From contig CANTUV010000035.1 of NCBI GenBank assembly GCA_947685225.1, forward strand, positions 4,843,501 through 4,907,500: a DNA stretch of 64,000 nt, written 5' to 3'. A model generated the notes under the pieces. The model was not told where the DNA came from. It saw only the letters and a program-made list of their open reading frames with translations, and ran no database searches. This stretch comes from Garcia nutans. Lineage: Eukaryota; Streptophyta; Magnoliopsida; Malpighiales; Euphorbiaceae. Of the stretch, positions 35,665 to 48,384 are shown in pieces; positions within the stretch are counted from its first letter, which is position 1, and the number at the start of each line of letters is the position of its first letter. The translations under genes and the position numbers were made by a program.

Positions 35665-37738
35665 TTAAAAAGCTTCTGCAAGAACGTGATTCATTATATC
35701 ACGTGCTTGACACATGACTTTCAATGGCTCTACTTTTGGCATATCAAAACCTTTACCTTCTTCAGTCATATCAACAAGTTTCTTATCCACACTTTTCCAT
35801 TCAAAGCATTGAATCAAGGACCCCAAAGTCAAGCCCGTAACACGTTGAGCCATGGTTGCACCAGGACAAGTTCTTCTTCCCAATCCAAATGGAAAAAACT
35901 TAAAAACTTCCACTTTGCCCATTCTCAAACCTTTCAGGTCTAAAACTCAATGGGTCTTCCCAAAGCGTAGGGTCCCTGTGAATAGCCCTTGCATTAACCA
36001 AAATAATAGTGTCACGAGGCACTTTGCACCCGCCGATGGTGCAATCATCAGAGTAGTGTGGGACTAGAAGTCGGATTGCTGGGTACAATCGGAGTTTCTG
36101 ATATTACATTATGAAGCTAGGGTAACCTTGAAAGGTCTGATTCATCCAGCAAGTGTTGTCCAATTTCAGAATCCAACTCTGTTTTAGCCTTGTTTAAGAC
36201 TTCTGGATTATTAACTAAATTGGACATTGCCCATTCAATTGTCACAGCTGAAGTATCAGTCCCTGCTAATAACATTACCTGCATTCGGAAGAGAATGAAT
36301 ATTTTATGTTTGGAAATATTCATATCATAATTAAAACAAAATAAAACTAATAAGATTACCATAATAAGGCCTTTGATGACCTCATCTATGTAAAAGTCAG
36401 GCTGAGACTCTTTTAATGAAGGTAAACAATGGATCATGGTATTTGAGCTTTCTGAATTACTCTTTTCTTTATTTCGATTTCAATCTTCATCAATCAAACC
36501 CTGTAAAAACTCGTCCGATCTTTTAGCAATTTCTATCACTTGCTTCTCAAACCTCCCACCATCAAACCACTTCATAATTGGCAAAAGATCCTCTGGATTT
36601 GATATCCCACCATACCTAAAAATCTATTGCATTAAATCCCTAAATTTCTTTGCCTCTTCTTCATTATTCAAGTTATCACCAAAGTATCGTTTCCCAGCAA
36701 CCATTCTCATAATCACACTGAAAGTTAAATTTGATGTCAATGGTCTCGACTCTACCTCGGCGAAATTTTGACACGAATCACTAGATAATTTGCATAATAA
36801 CCGCTTGATTTCTCCTTTTCGCATGTTCAAGAACTTGTTGAGGCGATTAGTTGAGAAGATATCAATAGTTCCTAGACGGCGGAGGTTACGCTAGTGATCA
36901 CCGTAAGGCACTGAAACTATGTTGAAATTATAGCTAAGGTATTTTTTTAATGTCACCAATGGACGATTGTCTAACACTACAAAAATGTACCAAATTACCA
37001 CTGATAAAATCTGTCATATTTCAACATAGTTTCAGTGCCTTACAAAAAATTTATTGACGGTTTACTGATAAAATTTTTTTATAATCATATTCTTTGCTGA
37101 TAATGAAAATACTAACGAAAATAACCTTCTGTCAGTAAATTACAGAGAAAAAATTTTATGTCTGTATTTTCTACAGAAATACCATCGGCAAAGTTTACTG
37201 ACATAATAAGATATTCTATTGGTAATATCAATAAAAAATATGTCGGCCATTATAATTCAAGATGAATGAGATTGATGACAATGATTTATGTCGGTAATGT
37301 TAATAGATTTTTTTGTCAGGTATTAATAACAAAAATTAATTTTATGTGAGTATTACCGACAGAAAAATAACTTAGTTGGTAATTCCAACAAAATCAAATC
37401 TCACTCATATTGTCGGCGTTACCGATAAAACTTTATGCTAGCAATACATTTACTAACAGACTATTTAAACTTGTCGGTAAAAAAAGATTTTTTATTATAA
37501 AATTTAATTATCTTTGAATTTTAAAATATATTTTTTATTATTCTTTTTAATTTTGAAAATGTATATATAAAATATATGAATGAATTGAGTATTAAAAAGA
37601 ATAAAAAATATGAAAATAAATTTATATTTAAATAAAAATTTAATCTAATAAATGAACAAATATAAAATAAATATATATAAAAATAATAAAAAGTATAAAA
37701 TTAAAATATAAAGTATATATTAAAAAAACTGAAATCAA

Positions 37739-38190
37739 ATAGAAGCAGGAGGCGGTGGAGAAGGAGATGGAGGAGAACTATTCAGAGAAAACTGTCATGA
37801 TGGATTGAAGATCCATTGCATAAAATTACACATAAACTTATTAAGTTGCTACTGGACTAACCTCTGCACCTCGGTCTGCATCTGCTCCTGCATCAAAGTT
37901 TAAATCTGCTACTGCATTTGGACCTGCACCTACTACTGAATTTGCTGCTGAACAGTTCGATCATGTTCTGCTAACTGCTTCTTTAAATGCTCAATCTCCT
38001 ACTATAAAGTAGGTGAACTAGAAGACGAAGAAAAATAAGAAGCTATGCTAACATGTTGCGAGTTAAGTTTATACAATTTCTTCTTCTTCTTCTTTTCGCC
38101 CACAATAGCTCTAAATAAACTATCATCATCAACAGACGAGTAAAATATTAACCCAAATTTTACAATTTCAATTTTCATGCATATATACAA
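37739..38190 (-). pseudogene. Remnant of a TnpA-like protein
   Basis: On the minus strand a stretch begins with an acidic Asp-rich segment, then GEKKKKKKLYKLNSQH, the counterpart of the lysine-rich motif at the TnpA C-terminus. A Gln-rich coiled coil (EIEHLKKQLAEHDRTVQQQI) follows, then a Pro/Ser-rich tail. In the coiled coil many Gln codons have become stops (CAG to TAG, CAA to TAA). Upstream exons are not recognisable. Confidence 0.65.
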
Positions 38191-38719
38191 TCAATATTTA
38201 ATTTTTTAGCTATAAACCTAACAATCACAAAATCACAAAAAAAATCATTTTAAATATCAATTTACTATAAATTAATAAAGATCTTCTAAATGTTTAATTT
38301 TTAATATTAATTAAGAAAAAATTCATAAAATTACAAAACCCTAAATTGTATTTTTTTAAACTAAGCCCAAAAATTCTCAAAAAACCAAAAATTTTAATTT
38401 TTTAAAGTATAAACCTAACAATCACTAAAATAAAAAAAATTAAACACTAATTTCCTATAAAATAAAAAATAACTATAAAATTTAATTCTTAATACTAATT
38501 AATTAAAAATTCATAAAATAAAAAAAATTAAACACTTATTTCATATAATTAATAAAATAACTAAAAATTTTAATTCTTAAAAATAATTATCTAAAAATCT
38601 ATAAAATCACAAAATGTACCATAAATTATATTTTTTTACACTAAACCTAAAAGTTTAAAAAATCATAAATTATAATTTTTTAACTAAAAATATAAAATCA
38701 CTAAAAAAATCATAAAAAT

Positions 38720-39500
38720 ACCTCAAAAAATCTAACACTCTAAAAATTTTCTAAATACCAAAAAATTTCTAAAAAAGTTATGAAAAGTTTAAAATTCCCT
38801 AAGAATTATTATGATTAATTAAATAAAATTTTTCTTTTGTTTATTTTTATAATTAAAATTCTGAAATTTATAAAAATAAATCAAATTTACCTAAATTTTT
38901 TTTAAAAAAAAAATATCCTAAAAAAATTTGACACCCAAAAATATTTCAATTTACTAAACAATTTCTAAAAATATAAAAAAAATTTTAAATTCCCTAAAAC
39001 ATATTTTATTTAATTAAAAAAATTTTAAAAATTAAATTTTTTATAATTTTTATTATGAAATTTATAAAAATAAATCAATTTTACCTAATTTTTTTTAAAA
39101 ATAAAAAATATCTTAAAAAAATCTAACACCCTAAAATATTTCTATTTACCAAAAACATTCTAAAAATATAGCAAAAAATTTTAAAATTTTCTAAAACATA
39201 TTCTATTTAATTAAAAATTTTAAAAATTAATTTTTTTATAATTTTTATTCTGAAATTTATAAAATAAATCAATTTTATATAAAATTTTTTAAAAATCATA
39301 AAAATACACTAAATAAAATCTAACACCCTAAATAAAATTCTAAATGCAAAAACAATTCTAAATATATTATGAAAATTTTAAAAATTCCTAAAATAATATT
39401 TTGATTAGTTAAAATAAATTTACAAATTTAGTTTATTTGAAAATTAAAAAATAAAATTTGGCTAAATTTTTTTTTAAAATAAAAAAATACCCTAAAAATC
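38720..39500. repeat. Degenerate tandem repeat, about 195-bp unit
   Basis: About four copies of an A/T-rich unit, each marked by a phrase like AAATCTAACACCCTAAAA (near 38725, 38928, 39120 and 39318) and by GAAATTTATAAAAATAAATC later in the unit. It lies inside the small CACTA element. Confidence 0.6.
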
Positions 39501-41246
39501 AAACAGCACACAAGCAAAATATAAATAATCAACCTAAACTATAATACTCACAAACCCAAAATAAAATATTAAATTTATTAAAAAAAACAACAAATCAAAA
39601 AATAAATAACATAAATTAAAAAAATTAAAATAAATCAAAATAAATACCTCCTCCTTCTCCTTCTCCTCCTCCTCCTCTTTCTTCTTCTTCTTCTTCTTCA
39701 AGCGAAATAAATACATGAAAGGGGATAGAGACAGACAATGGCAAAGTAGAAATGGAAAAATGAGGGAGCGCCGGCCAAAATTTAAGAGGAGAAAATAAAT
39801 TTTATTTTTATAGGTAAAATTTACAGAAAGAAATAAGTGTATGTCGATAAATTTATCGACATAACTAATTATTTGTCAAAAAATTTACTGACAAAAAGAA
39901 GTTTGCCAACAAATATATAATTTAGGTGGTAAAATTGCTGCCACTAGTTTTATACTTATTGAGAGAAAAGAAGTATCTCTCAGTATTTTCGACAAAATCA
40001 CCTATCTCTTGGTAAACCAAAATAAATGAGGCAAAATATTTGTTGCCTAGTATACCGGTTTTTACTAATATAATATATTTTCTATCAGTAATATCGACAT
40101 AAAAATATTTTCTCTAGGTAAATAGCTTATCTATTGGCCGTAAAATTTTTGTCCACCAAATTAGGTTACGACGATTCATCTATCAAGAGAATTATCTTTA
40201 CTGATAAAAATATTATCTCTCGATAAATATACTAAGAGAAATAATTTTTCTATCAATATTACCGAGAGAATATATTTTCTATCGGTAGTATTTTCTTCTG
40301 ATAAACAACTCACCCACTGGCGATAAAATTTTCGCTTATCTAATTAGGTTACGACTATTCATTTACTGAAAGAAAGTATAAAATATATTCTTTTGATAAT
40401 TTTATTGACAAAATATATTCTTTCAGTATTACCAATAAAATATATTCTTTCGATAATTTATCGATAGAAAATATATTTTCTCAGCATTACCAATATAAAA
40501 TATTATCTCTCGGTAAATATAAAGACGTCTACTACATATGTGATATACCAAAAGAAATAATTTTTCTATCGGTATTACTGAGAGAATAGATTTTACTGAC
40601 ATAAAAATTATTTTTATCGGTAAGTGTGGCTATCGAGAGAATATTCAGATATTTTTATATCGGTAAATTTTATCACTAAAAAGTTAATAATAATTCACGC
40701 TAAATATTACCGATTCTTTGATATTTCTATCAGTAAAATTTATCGGTGATTATTGGCGCCATCTGCTAGCGCCATTATTATCGACAGAATATCTATCAGT
40801 AAATTTTTCTATCGATAATCTGTCAGTGTATTTCTAATTTATTTTTATAATAGTTTCTCTTGATATTCTGCCGGTATTACCAATAAAAAATCTTTTATAA
40901 ATAAAATTTTCTTAATAATTGAGTATATTTTTATAGTGTAAAACGATGTCGTTTTTTTGAAACATTTTTCAGTGCCCGACGATAATGAGACAATGACAAT
41001 GAGATGGGAACCGAATTTGAGTGAAATAATCGAATTTGAGCGAAATAATCATATCGTACTTTTGACATAATTGTTGAAGACACCGGTGGGTCGGTGACTT
41101 TAAGTAATGGAGATGGCCGATAATTGGAGGAATGGTGGGCTTGGAGGAAGATTTTTGTGGCTTGTTTTTAAGAAGTATAATTTGTAAGCGATAAGGAGAA
41201 GGATAAGAGAAATGGATGTGCAAAGGTAAAGAATGATCTCTTCCAT

Positions 41247-42601
41247 TGCTTAGTTTCTTATTATTTGCTTTGCTGAGAATTTTTCGAAGGCTCTCAAGAC
41301 AACAATATGTCTAATATATATATCACGAGCAAGATAGATACAAATTTATTGATATGATAATTATAATTTTGTTTTTGCTCCTAGGAAATGTAATGTAATT
41401 TAAATTAGGTAACTTCTCCAAATTGTTAGAGCCAAACAATTGGTTTCACTTTCCATAATTTATCAATAAACTGAGATTAAATTATCATAATTTATCATTA
41501 AATCTTAATTAAATTTTTATTTGAAAAGTATATTAGGTATTTACAATTTACTTTTATTATTAGAATTTATAGTAAAAGCATAAATCATTTTTCTTTAAAT
41601 GCTCATTTCAAGATAGAAGATAATTTAAATCCATGAGAGATTATAGATATGAATGTATAATCTACTTTTTTTTTTTAACGACTAGAATAATTTTAACTAA
41701 TAAATCAAAATTACATTTATTACAGATACCATGTAATATGTTAATTTTTCCCTTTTCACTTAAATTAATAATTTTAAATAGAATAATACTATAAATTATT
41801 ATATTCATATTTGTACTCTCACTCACGTAAATATGGGATTCAACTCTTATAAAAATTAGTTAATTTTTATCATCGCTTTGAATCAAGGTCCCTTTTGTAA
41901 GTAGTATCTTCTAATCTTATCTTGATCATTGGGATGATAATGTGATATTTTAGGCTAGAACCCAGGATCTAATTGAATCTTAACACGGATCGTCTTGAGC
42001 CATTTGGTGCATCAATATGGATATTTGTTTAGTTGTCCTTGAAGAAGCTTATTCATTAGAAATTGATTTTTTTTTCAAAAATTTATTCATGCCCTATAAA
42101 AATAGAAATTAATACAAATTGACAATTTTAATTTTTTTAAAAAATAAAATAATTTCAATAAATAAAAGCAATACCTAAAAAATAAACAAATTAAAATAAT
42201 AAAAGAACTAAAGTTATAAAGATTAAATTCACTTGTTGTCTTTTGCATAAAGAGAGTAATGTAATAAAAATTAAATTCAATCTCTAGATGTTGACTTATT
42301 ATATTTTGACTTATGTGAAAACTTCCACCTTTTGATGACTAATGATTTTGTAGTCTCTTATTTTGGGTTAACTTTTGATAGAATTAATATGAAAAAAATA
42401 ATATTTATTAGCCCAAATTAATTTATGGACTAATTTATGGGAGAGGGAATGATATCTTAGATTTATTGTCCAAAAGAATATATATTTATTATTACGTTGT
42501 GCGGACAAAAGCATGTTAAGTTTTTAGAAACATTTGTAATATGATTTTCTATATATATAGCATAATATAAATATACTTATGACACCAAATTAACAAGCTG
42601 A
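41247..42601. other. Intergenic region between copies B and C
   Basis: No gene seen. The left part is the promoter region of copy B and the right part (42430-42601) is the 3' flank of copy C, closely matching that of copy A (4756-4907). Confidence 0.5.
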
Positions 42602-45600
42602 TTAAGATAAAATCTTATTCAAAATCGGGCGTGGTTTGCATATGGCCTCTAGTGGTTCAGCCTTAGGCATAGTAATCCCTCTACTTTCTACCATGTCTAC
42701 TTCTTTTTCGCTGACTCTTTCCCATTCAAAGCATTGGATGAGTGACCCTAAAGCCAATCCCACAACACGCTGAGCTAAGCCAGAACCAGGACATGCTCTT
42801 CTTCCCAATCCAAATGGCATAAGCTTTTGAGCCTCTCCTTCTCTATCAAATCTCTCTGGTTTAAAACTTGCTGGATCATCCCACAGTGTTGGATCTCTAT
42901 GTATAGCCCATGCATTGACTAATAGCATAGTGCCACGTGGCACATGGTACCCTCCAACAGTGCAATCATCAGATGACAAGTGGGGAACTAACAGTGGAGC
43001 TGCTGGATGTAGTCTAAGGGTTTCAGAGATAATGTTTTGAAGGTACGGTAATTTGGGAATATCATGTTCATCCATTATCTTCTCTTGCCCTACTTGATTG
43101 TCTATTTCATTTCTTGCCTTATTCAATATGTTTGGATGGTTAAGTAGATTGGCCATTGCCCACTCCAATGTCACTGCTGATGTGTCCGTTCCAGCAAATA
43201 GCATTATCTGCACAAAGTAATTGGTAAGTGAGGATAAAAATCAATAATTTTTTTAACTGATATACCACTTCCAATAAAAGAAAAAAAATTTTAAGGTAGA
43301 TCGGATCCATATTTCTATTTAAAAATCCGGTTAATCACAATTCTCTTTATAAAAATAAAATTTAATTTTAATTAATTTTTTAATATTATAATTTAAATGA
43401 TAGATCATGATTGACCGGATTTATAAATGGAAATATGAATCCAGTCCACCTTAAAATTTTTTAATAAAAGATACTATAATTACTTTAAGGGGCAACCAGA
43501 GTATTAGTGCAGAATAGAAGGCAGAATATAAGTTTTAATATTTATGGAGCAATTTAACATGAAACTGTGTGATAATTTTATAATTCTATTCAAACGTCAA
43601 AGTTAGAAATTAGACATTTTTTTTTTGGTCTAATCCACTAGAAAATGCACTAACGTTTAAACATCTGAAAGCAATTTTTTTTAATTTATAATAACTTTTG
43701 GCAGATTTTCTTTTTTTAATTATTTTTTATAGAATTATCTGATCAAGACGCTATTTGTAACATTTATATTTCCTTTTCAGCAGCCTGTTTTTTTTTTTCA
43801 ATGATTTTCTTATTTGATATATTTGGGTTTTTTGAATATTCTAAATACATATATTTAACATTGCAAGGTTAAAGAAGCAGCTTTAAAGTTTACCGAGAAA
43901 TTTCTCTTTTTTTTTCTTTTGTTTAGTGAGACAGAGATAAAAGATGGTGCAAGATTTTTGTATCGTGTGTCATCAATGATTGCTTGTTTTCTATATTTTT
44001 GGACATATGTAGACTAAACAGGCTTCTAGAAGTAACAATTATTTTCTTAATTATTACTTCTGCTATGTCAAGCATGCATCAAAAAGATTATATATAAGCA
44101 ATTAACGAAAAAATTATATATAGGTAACCAAGAAAATATATACATATACACTAGAGAAATTTAACAATATAACTTTGATTTTGTACAAAAAAAAATTTTA
44201 CTTTATATTATTTTGTTTAATATTTAATAGTAAGTGAAAAATCACAATGGAATCGATTAGGACCACTTAAATATGAGGGCCAGCCTATGTATATATATAT
44301 AATCTTTATACGGTGATAAAAAAGTTTTCTTGTATTTGAAGTTGGGATGTAATGGCTTGACAAGAGTGATACATTCACCTGGCCCATCATCAAGAAAGCG
44401 CCAAATCCAGTTTGAAAATAATAGAATGTGAAATAATTTGCTCTAGCAAGCCATTGCTACTGCTATGGCCTTTCAATAAACGTGGAGACACAAGTCATTA
44501 TCATCCAGCTTTCATGGATTAAGACATTATACTCGCAAAGATGCCCTGCTCTGCACTCTACCAGTATGTAGTGGCAGAACTAAAATTTTGGTTTCTTTTT
44601 TTTTTTTTGAGCTTTCTATTAGTACAATTATAAAATACTAAATAATATAATTTAATGTTTATATAATTCATTATAGTTTAAATAATATAAAAAAAATATA
44701 AGATTTAATAGATGAAAGTAATAGGTATTATTATAAATTAAAGTAATAAACATAATCTGTTATTGAAAATTCAAAATAATAAACATAAAGTGTTATCGAG
44801 TTAGTTGAAATAATATATAAACACAGAACTATATAACTGTACTAAGAATTTTAGCATTAATAAATTAATGCGTTTGTTTAGCTTCTCTAATTATATATAT
44901 ATAATAACATATGCTGCTGCTGCTGCTTCATCTTCTTATTAATTATATTAGGTTATTTTTTTCTTATCCTACTTCTCATCTTTGCTCTTTTCCATTCTTA
45001 TGCATGCACACCGACACTTTAACTAAATACTCTTTTTTTTTTTATTATTTTATTCAATATACACTTTACTAATTTTTATCAGCATTTTTTATTTGGAAAT
45101 ACTGAAAAATCTTTATGTTATATTAGGGAAATGATTTTTATTGTTTTACTTAATTTTATGAATTTTTTATGAAAAAAAATTATATATTTTTTATATTTAG
45201 TTAATAAGAATTTTCCAAAAACGTAGTTTTTTTTTTAAAATATCTGTTAATGATTTTTTTTTTGCTTTAAATAAATCTTTAATGTTCTTAAATTGAAAAA
45301 TAATGATTACATTATTAATGAAAAAGTTTAATAAACAAAATTCAAAGAATTGAGAAGCTCTAAATCATTTTTAATTTTTCTAAAATATTTACTAGTGCAT
45401 GGTATCCATTTGGCAAAAAAAAAAAAGCATAACCAATAATTGATAGAGGAGATCAGTGAATGAACTAACCTGTATAAGACCTTTAATAATCTGATCAGTG
45501 TAATGCTCAGGTTCTGACTCTTGTAAAGAAAGAAGACGATCTATCATAGTATTCAAGTTCTCTGAATTCCCCTTTTTGTTTCTGTGTTCATCAATCAATC

Positions 45601-46351
45601 CTTGAAAGTATTTATCCAATCTTGCAGCAAGTCTTATAATCTTTTTCTTGAAACCACCACCATCAATCCAATTCAAGATTGGCAAAAAATCTCTCGGATT
45701 TGATGCCCCAGCATAAGGCGCAACCTCTTGCAGCATCTCCCTAAACTGAATTGCCTCTTCTTCATCACTCACTTCTTCACCATAATATCTCTTCCCTGCA
45801 ATCATTCTCATCATAATATTATATGTTAGTTCTTGAAATCTTGATTTTAACTTTAATTTCCCAATTTCTTTCGATAACTTAATAATTAGTCTCTGAGTTT
45901 CAACTTTTCTAATGTTTGAAAGCATATTAAGCTTATGAGTGGAGAAAATTTCGATTGCCCCAATGCGGCGAAGGTTGCGCCAGTGGTCGCCGTATGGTGC
46001 TTGGCCTATTGTGGTGTAATTATAAGCTATGTGCTTGCCCACCAGCAGTTTCGGACGGTTAGCAAAAATTATATCATTTTTGGTGAAGCATTCTTCGGCG
46101 AGAGATAAGGAAGAGACGATTATTACAGGGCGAAAACCAAATCGTAGAAAAATTATGGGGCCATATTTTTGAGAGAGGTTGTGGAAAATTCGATGCATTG
46201 GTGGTTTAAGGAGATGGAGGTGGCCGATTATTGGAAAGGAAGGTGGGGTTGGTGGGAGATTCTTGTGATGAACTTTTGATTGGTAATATTTTAAAGCGAA
46301 GTGGAGAAGAAGAAAGGAAAAGAAGAAGTAGAGTGTTGTGTTGTAGTACAT
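42602..46351 (-). CDS. CYP81-type cytochrome P450, copy C (the only intact one)
   Basis: Two exons, 46351-45470 (294 codons) and 43207-42602 (201 codons plus stop), joined in phase 0 by a 2.26-kb intron with GT-AG borders. This gives a 495-residue protein, the usual length for class II plant P450s. In order it has an N-terminal membrane anchor (about 4-20), the hinge NLPPTPPSFP (31-40), the C-helix WRNLRR (125-130), the oxygen-binding AGTDTS (299-304), ETLR of the K helix (356-359), PERF (411-414) and the heme loop FGLGRRACPG with the thiolate Cys at 433. It should be a microsomal NADPH-dependent monooxygenase. The overall pattern fits the CYP81 family, which includes isoflavonoid, lignan and glucosinolate hydroxylases; subfamily and substrate cannot be read from sequence. 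The start is chosen at 46351 because the anchor follows directly. Confidence 0.93.
43281..43462. mobile_element. MITE in the intron of copy C
   Basis: A 182-bp insert with long inverted ends (TTTTAAGGTAGATCGGATCC... and its diverged complement), flanked by an 8-bp duplication AATAAAAG at 43273-43280 and 43463-43470. The copy A intron has the empty site (about 5577-5590). It therefore inserted after the A/C duplication. The 8-bp duplication fits a hAT-type element. Confidence 0.8.
44570..44900. other. Left end of the hAT-like element in the copy C intron
   Basis: GTAGTGGCAGAACTAAAATTTTGG matches the left end of the element at 6685 in copy A; only the first 20 or so bases are clear. The rest of the intron is AT-rich. 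A (GCT)n-like run lies near 44910. Confidence 0.4.
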
Positions 46352-46411
46352 GGTTAAGCTTTGGTTTTGGAATTTGTTTTTCCTGTGAAAATTGTGTTAT
46401 AGGATATATGG

Positions 46412-46418
46412 ATTTATA
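46412..46418 (-). promoter_or_regulatory. TATA-like box of P450 copy C
   Basis: TATAAAT on the minus strand about 63 bases before the ATG, in the context CCATATAAATCC. It is conserved in copy A. Confidence 0.5.
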
Positions 46419-46439
46419 TGGACCTTCGTGTGAGTGATT

Positions 46440-46870
46440 ACAACTGTCTTTTAAAACAAAATCAGTAAATTTATTTAATAAGCTAATAAATCTACAGTAT
46501 AAAACAATTAATTTTGTCTTAATAAATCTTTGTTCATATTATCGGGCATTAGTTCAATTGACTATAATACAGTCAATGATCATAAACGATAATTGTCAAT
46601 CACTGCAGCCAATAGTGATATGTTTGTGGATATGCACTTAATTCCTACTCTTACATGCAATTTGCAAATCAATAAAACGACAACACGCACTATAGGTTTT
46701 ATGTCCCTACTTCAACTTCAAATATTGTATATATATATTCGTTTTCGTATATTACGTCACTGAATACGCAAACAATTTTTTTTTTCTTTTATAAGAAAGA
46801 ACAATTCATTCATCAGCAAGAGAGAAAATTACATATATCAACCTAAGGAGATGGTATAAGCCACTCTCCT
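46440..46870. repeat. Upstream block of copy C, duplicated at 2029-2290
   Basis: 46503-46760 matches 430-475 plus 2029-2290. From about 46779 a T-run is followed by sequence like the 3' end of a minus-strand LINE. Confidence 0.55.
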
Positions 46871-46880
46871 TGAGACAAAA

Positions 46881-48070
46881 GGGAAAACTATCATATCAAT
46901 TTTAACTTAAATTATTTTTTTAATTATATTCTAGTTTTAAAGTTGTATCAATTCAATATATGAAATTTTTTTTATTATAATTATATTCAATATTGCTTAT
47001 TCATATGAATTTACTGAAATGTAGTGTTAATGTGATTTTAAATAATATAAATAAATTAATGACATAAAAAATAAAAAATATCATATTTATCACTAATTTA
47101 TGTCACTTTTTTAATTCAATCCTAATTTTAATTTTTTATTTTTAACTTCAAAAATATTTACTGAATAAAAAAATATTAATTTTTTTAAAAAATTTTAGTT
47201 AATAAATAAATTTTATAACAGAAGTACTCAAACATGTCTAATTATATACATGGATCAAATTGATTAATAATTTTTTAATATAATTATATTCAATTAATTC
47301 TATGATATAATTAAAAAAATATTATTTTTTATTTAGATTAATGAAAACCTAATTTTTGTTTTAAAATTTTTTTATGTTTTTAATAGTAAGAAAGTTTTTT
47401 TAATCTCTTTTTCTATTACTGAAAATAATAAAAATTATATATAAAATAAAAAATTATTATTTACATCTTAAAATAACTAAAACTAAAGTTTTATATTTAG
47501 TGTAAAAATATTTTTTGATATTTAAAAAATATAATGTTAATTTTTTTATTTATTTTATAAAAATCAAGTGTAAAAAATTAATATTTATTTGAGTTTTTTT
47601 ATTAAAAATTATATTATATTAAATTTGATAACTACTTAATAATATATTAAAATATTATTTTAACCTTTTTCATTCATTTAAAATTTATATTAGAAACAAA
47701 TTAAATATGATTTGTTAATAAAAAAATATAGAACTACAAACATATTAATTAGATTAAATTTTATAAATTAAATAAATAATGATAAACAAAATATAATTCA
47801 AATTTGCATACCTTTAAAATTAAGATAGAATGAAAAAATGACTTAAATTGAGAATAAATGATAGTTTCCTTTTAGTTTTTTCTTATCACATATTCATTTA
47901 TATTATTTAAAACCACATCATCATAACATGTCAACAAACTCACATAGATAAAAAAAATTGGATAAATTTATAGCATAAAATAAAGTTTATATATCAATTT
48001 GATACAACTTTGGAATTAAAATATAATTGAAAAAATAACCTAAGTTAAAGATATGTATGATAGTTTTCTC
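46881..48070. mobile_element. Mutator-like non-autonomous element with long terminal inverted repeats
   Basis: The left end starts GGGAAAACTATCATAT and the right end, read inverted, GAGAAAACTATCATAC. The similarity continues for about 90 bases. A perfect 10-bp duplication TGAGACAAAA flanks it (46871-46880 and 48071-48080), as expected for the Mutator superfamily (9-11 bp). The interior is AT-rich and non-coding. A further inverted-repeat-like stretch near 47830-47880 suggests an internal rearrangement or a nested relative. Confidence 0.85.
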
Positions 48071-48156
48071 TGAGACAAAAATACATGAATAGTTAAGTAA
48101 TTTGTATGATAGTTTTCTCTGAGACAAAAAATACATGAATAGTTAAGTAATTTGTG
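48071..48156. repeat. Tandem duplication spanning the element border
   Basis: A 49-base unit starting TGAGACAAAAATACATGAAT is followed by a second, nearly identical partial copy from 48120. The unit includes the last bases of the Mutator-like element (ATGATAGTTTTCTC), so the duplication happened after insertion. Confidence 0.8.
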
Positions 48157-48384
48157 TCAAATACACCAAAAACATAGAAAAGATAAGCTCCCAAATATAA
48201 TAGCATAAATTGTAAAGTCGAGGCCAAGAGTCAAGTATTGCTATTGCAATTCGAAGGTGTGGGATGAGCAGGAAGAAAACACTGCTAATAAGTTTTTGAA
48301 GGAGAAGAACTATTCTATACACGGAATAGTTTTGTTACAAAAATAACAAAGGTGACACCAATAATGGGGTGAGATTAGGTTGCT
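48157..48384. other. Unidentified sequence left of the LINE
   Basis: Less AT-rich than average, with no supported gene. It may be the remainder of the LINE-like 3' fragment that starts near 46779, split by the Mutator-like element. Confidence 0.3.

Larger units (their letters stand above)
36975..40938 (-). mobile_element. Non-autonomous CACTA element in exon 1 of copy B
   Basis: It begins CACTACAAAAATG and ends ATTTTTATAGTG, with target-site duplication TAA at 36972-36974 and 40939-40941. Copy D has the undisturbed sequence at 63250-63270. The ends carry arrays of a different subterminal word (variants of TATCGGTAA and TCTGTCGGTA) than the large CACTA element, so it is a distinct family. The only coding trace is a broken TnpA-like C-terminus on the minus strand. 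No TnpD is left, so it would depend on a helper element. Confidence 0.93.
35665..41246 (-). pseudogene. CYP81-type cytochrome P450, copy B, split by a CACTA element
   Basis: The ATG is at 41246-41244 (it begins MEEIILYLCTSISLILL, a membrane anchor). Exon 1 runs to 36360, interrupted by the CACTA derivative at 36975-40938. Exon 2 is 36278-35665. Family motifs are all recognisable: LPPSPP hinge, AGTDTSA, FRPERF and the heme loop FGLGRRTCPG. Many lesions are present: a frameshift after the hinge, TGG to TAG in the C-helix WRNLRR motif, a TAG before the FRYG motif near 36628, a TGA near 36480, a TAG after RLP near 36117, a 2-base loss in the ExxR region near 36100 and a frameshift before the heme loop near 35928. 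The copy has been dead for longer than copy A. It is closest to copy D, not to A or C. Confidence 0.92.
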
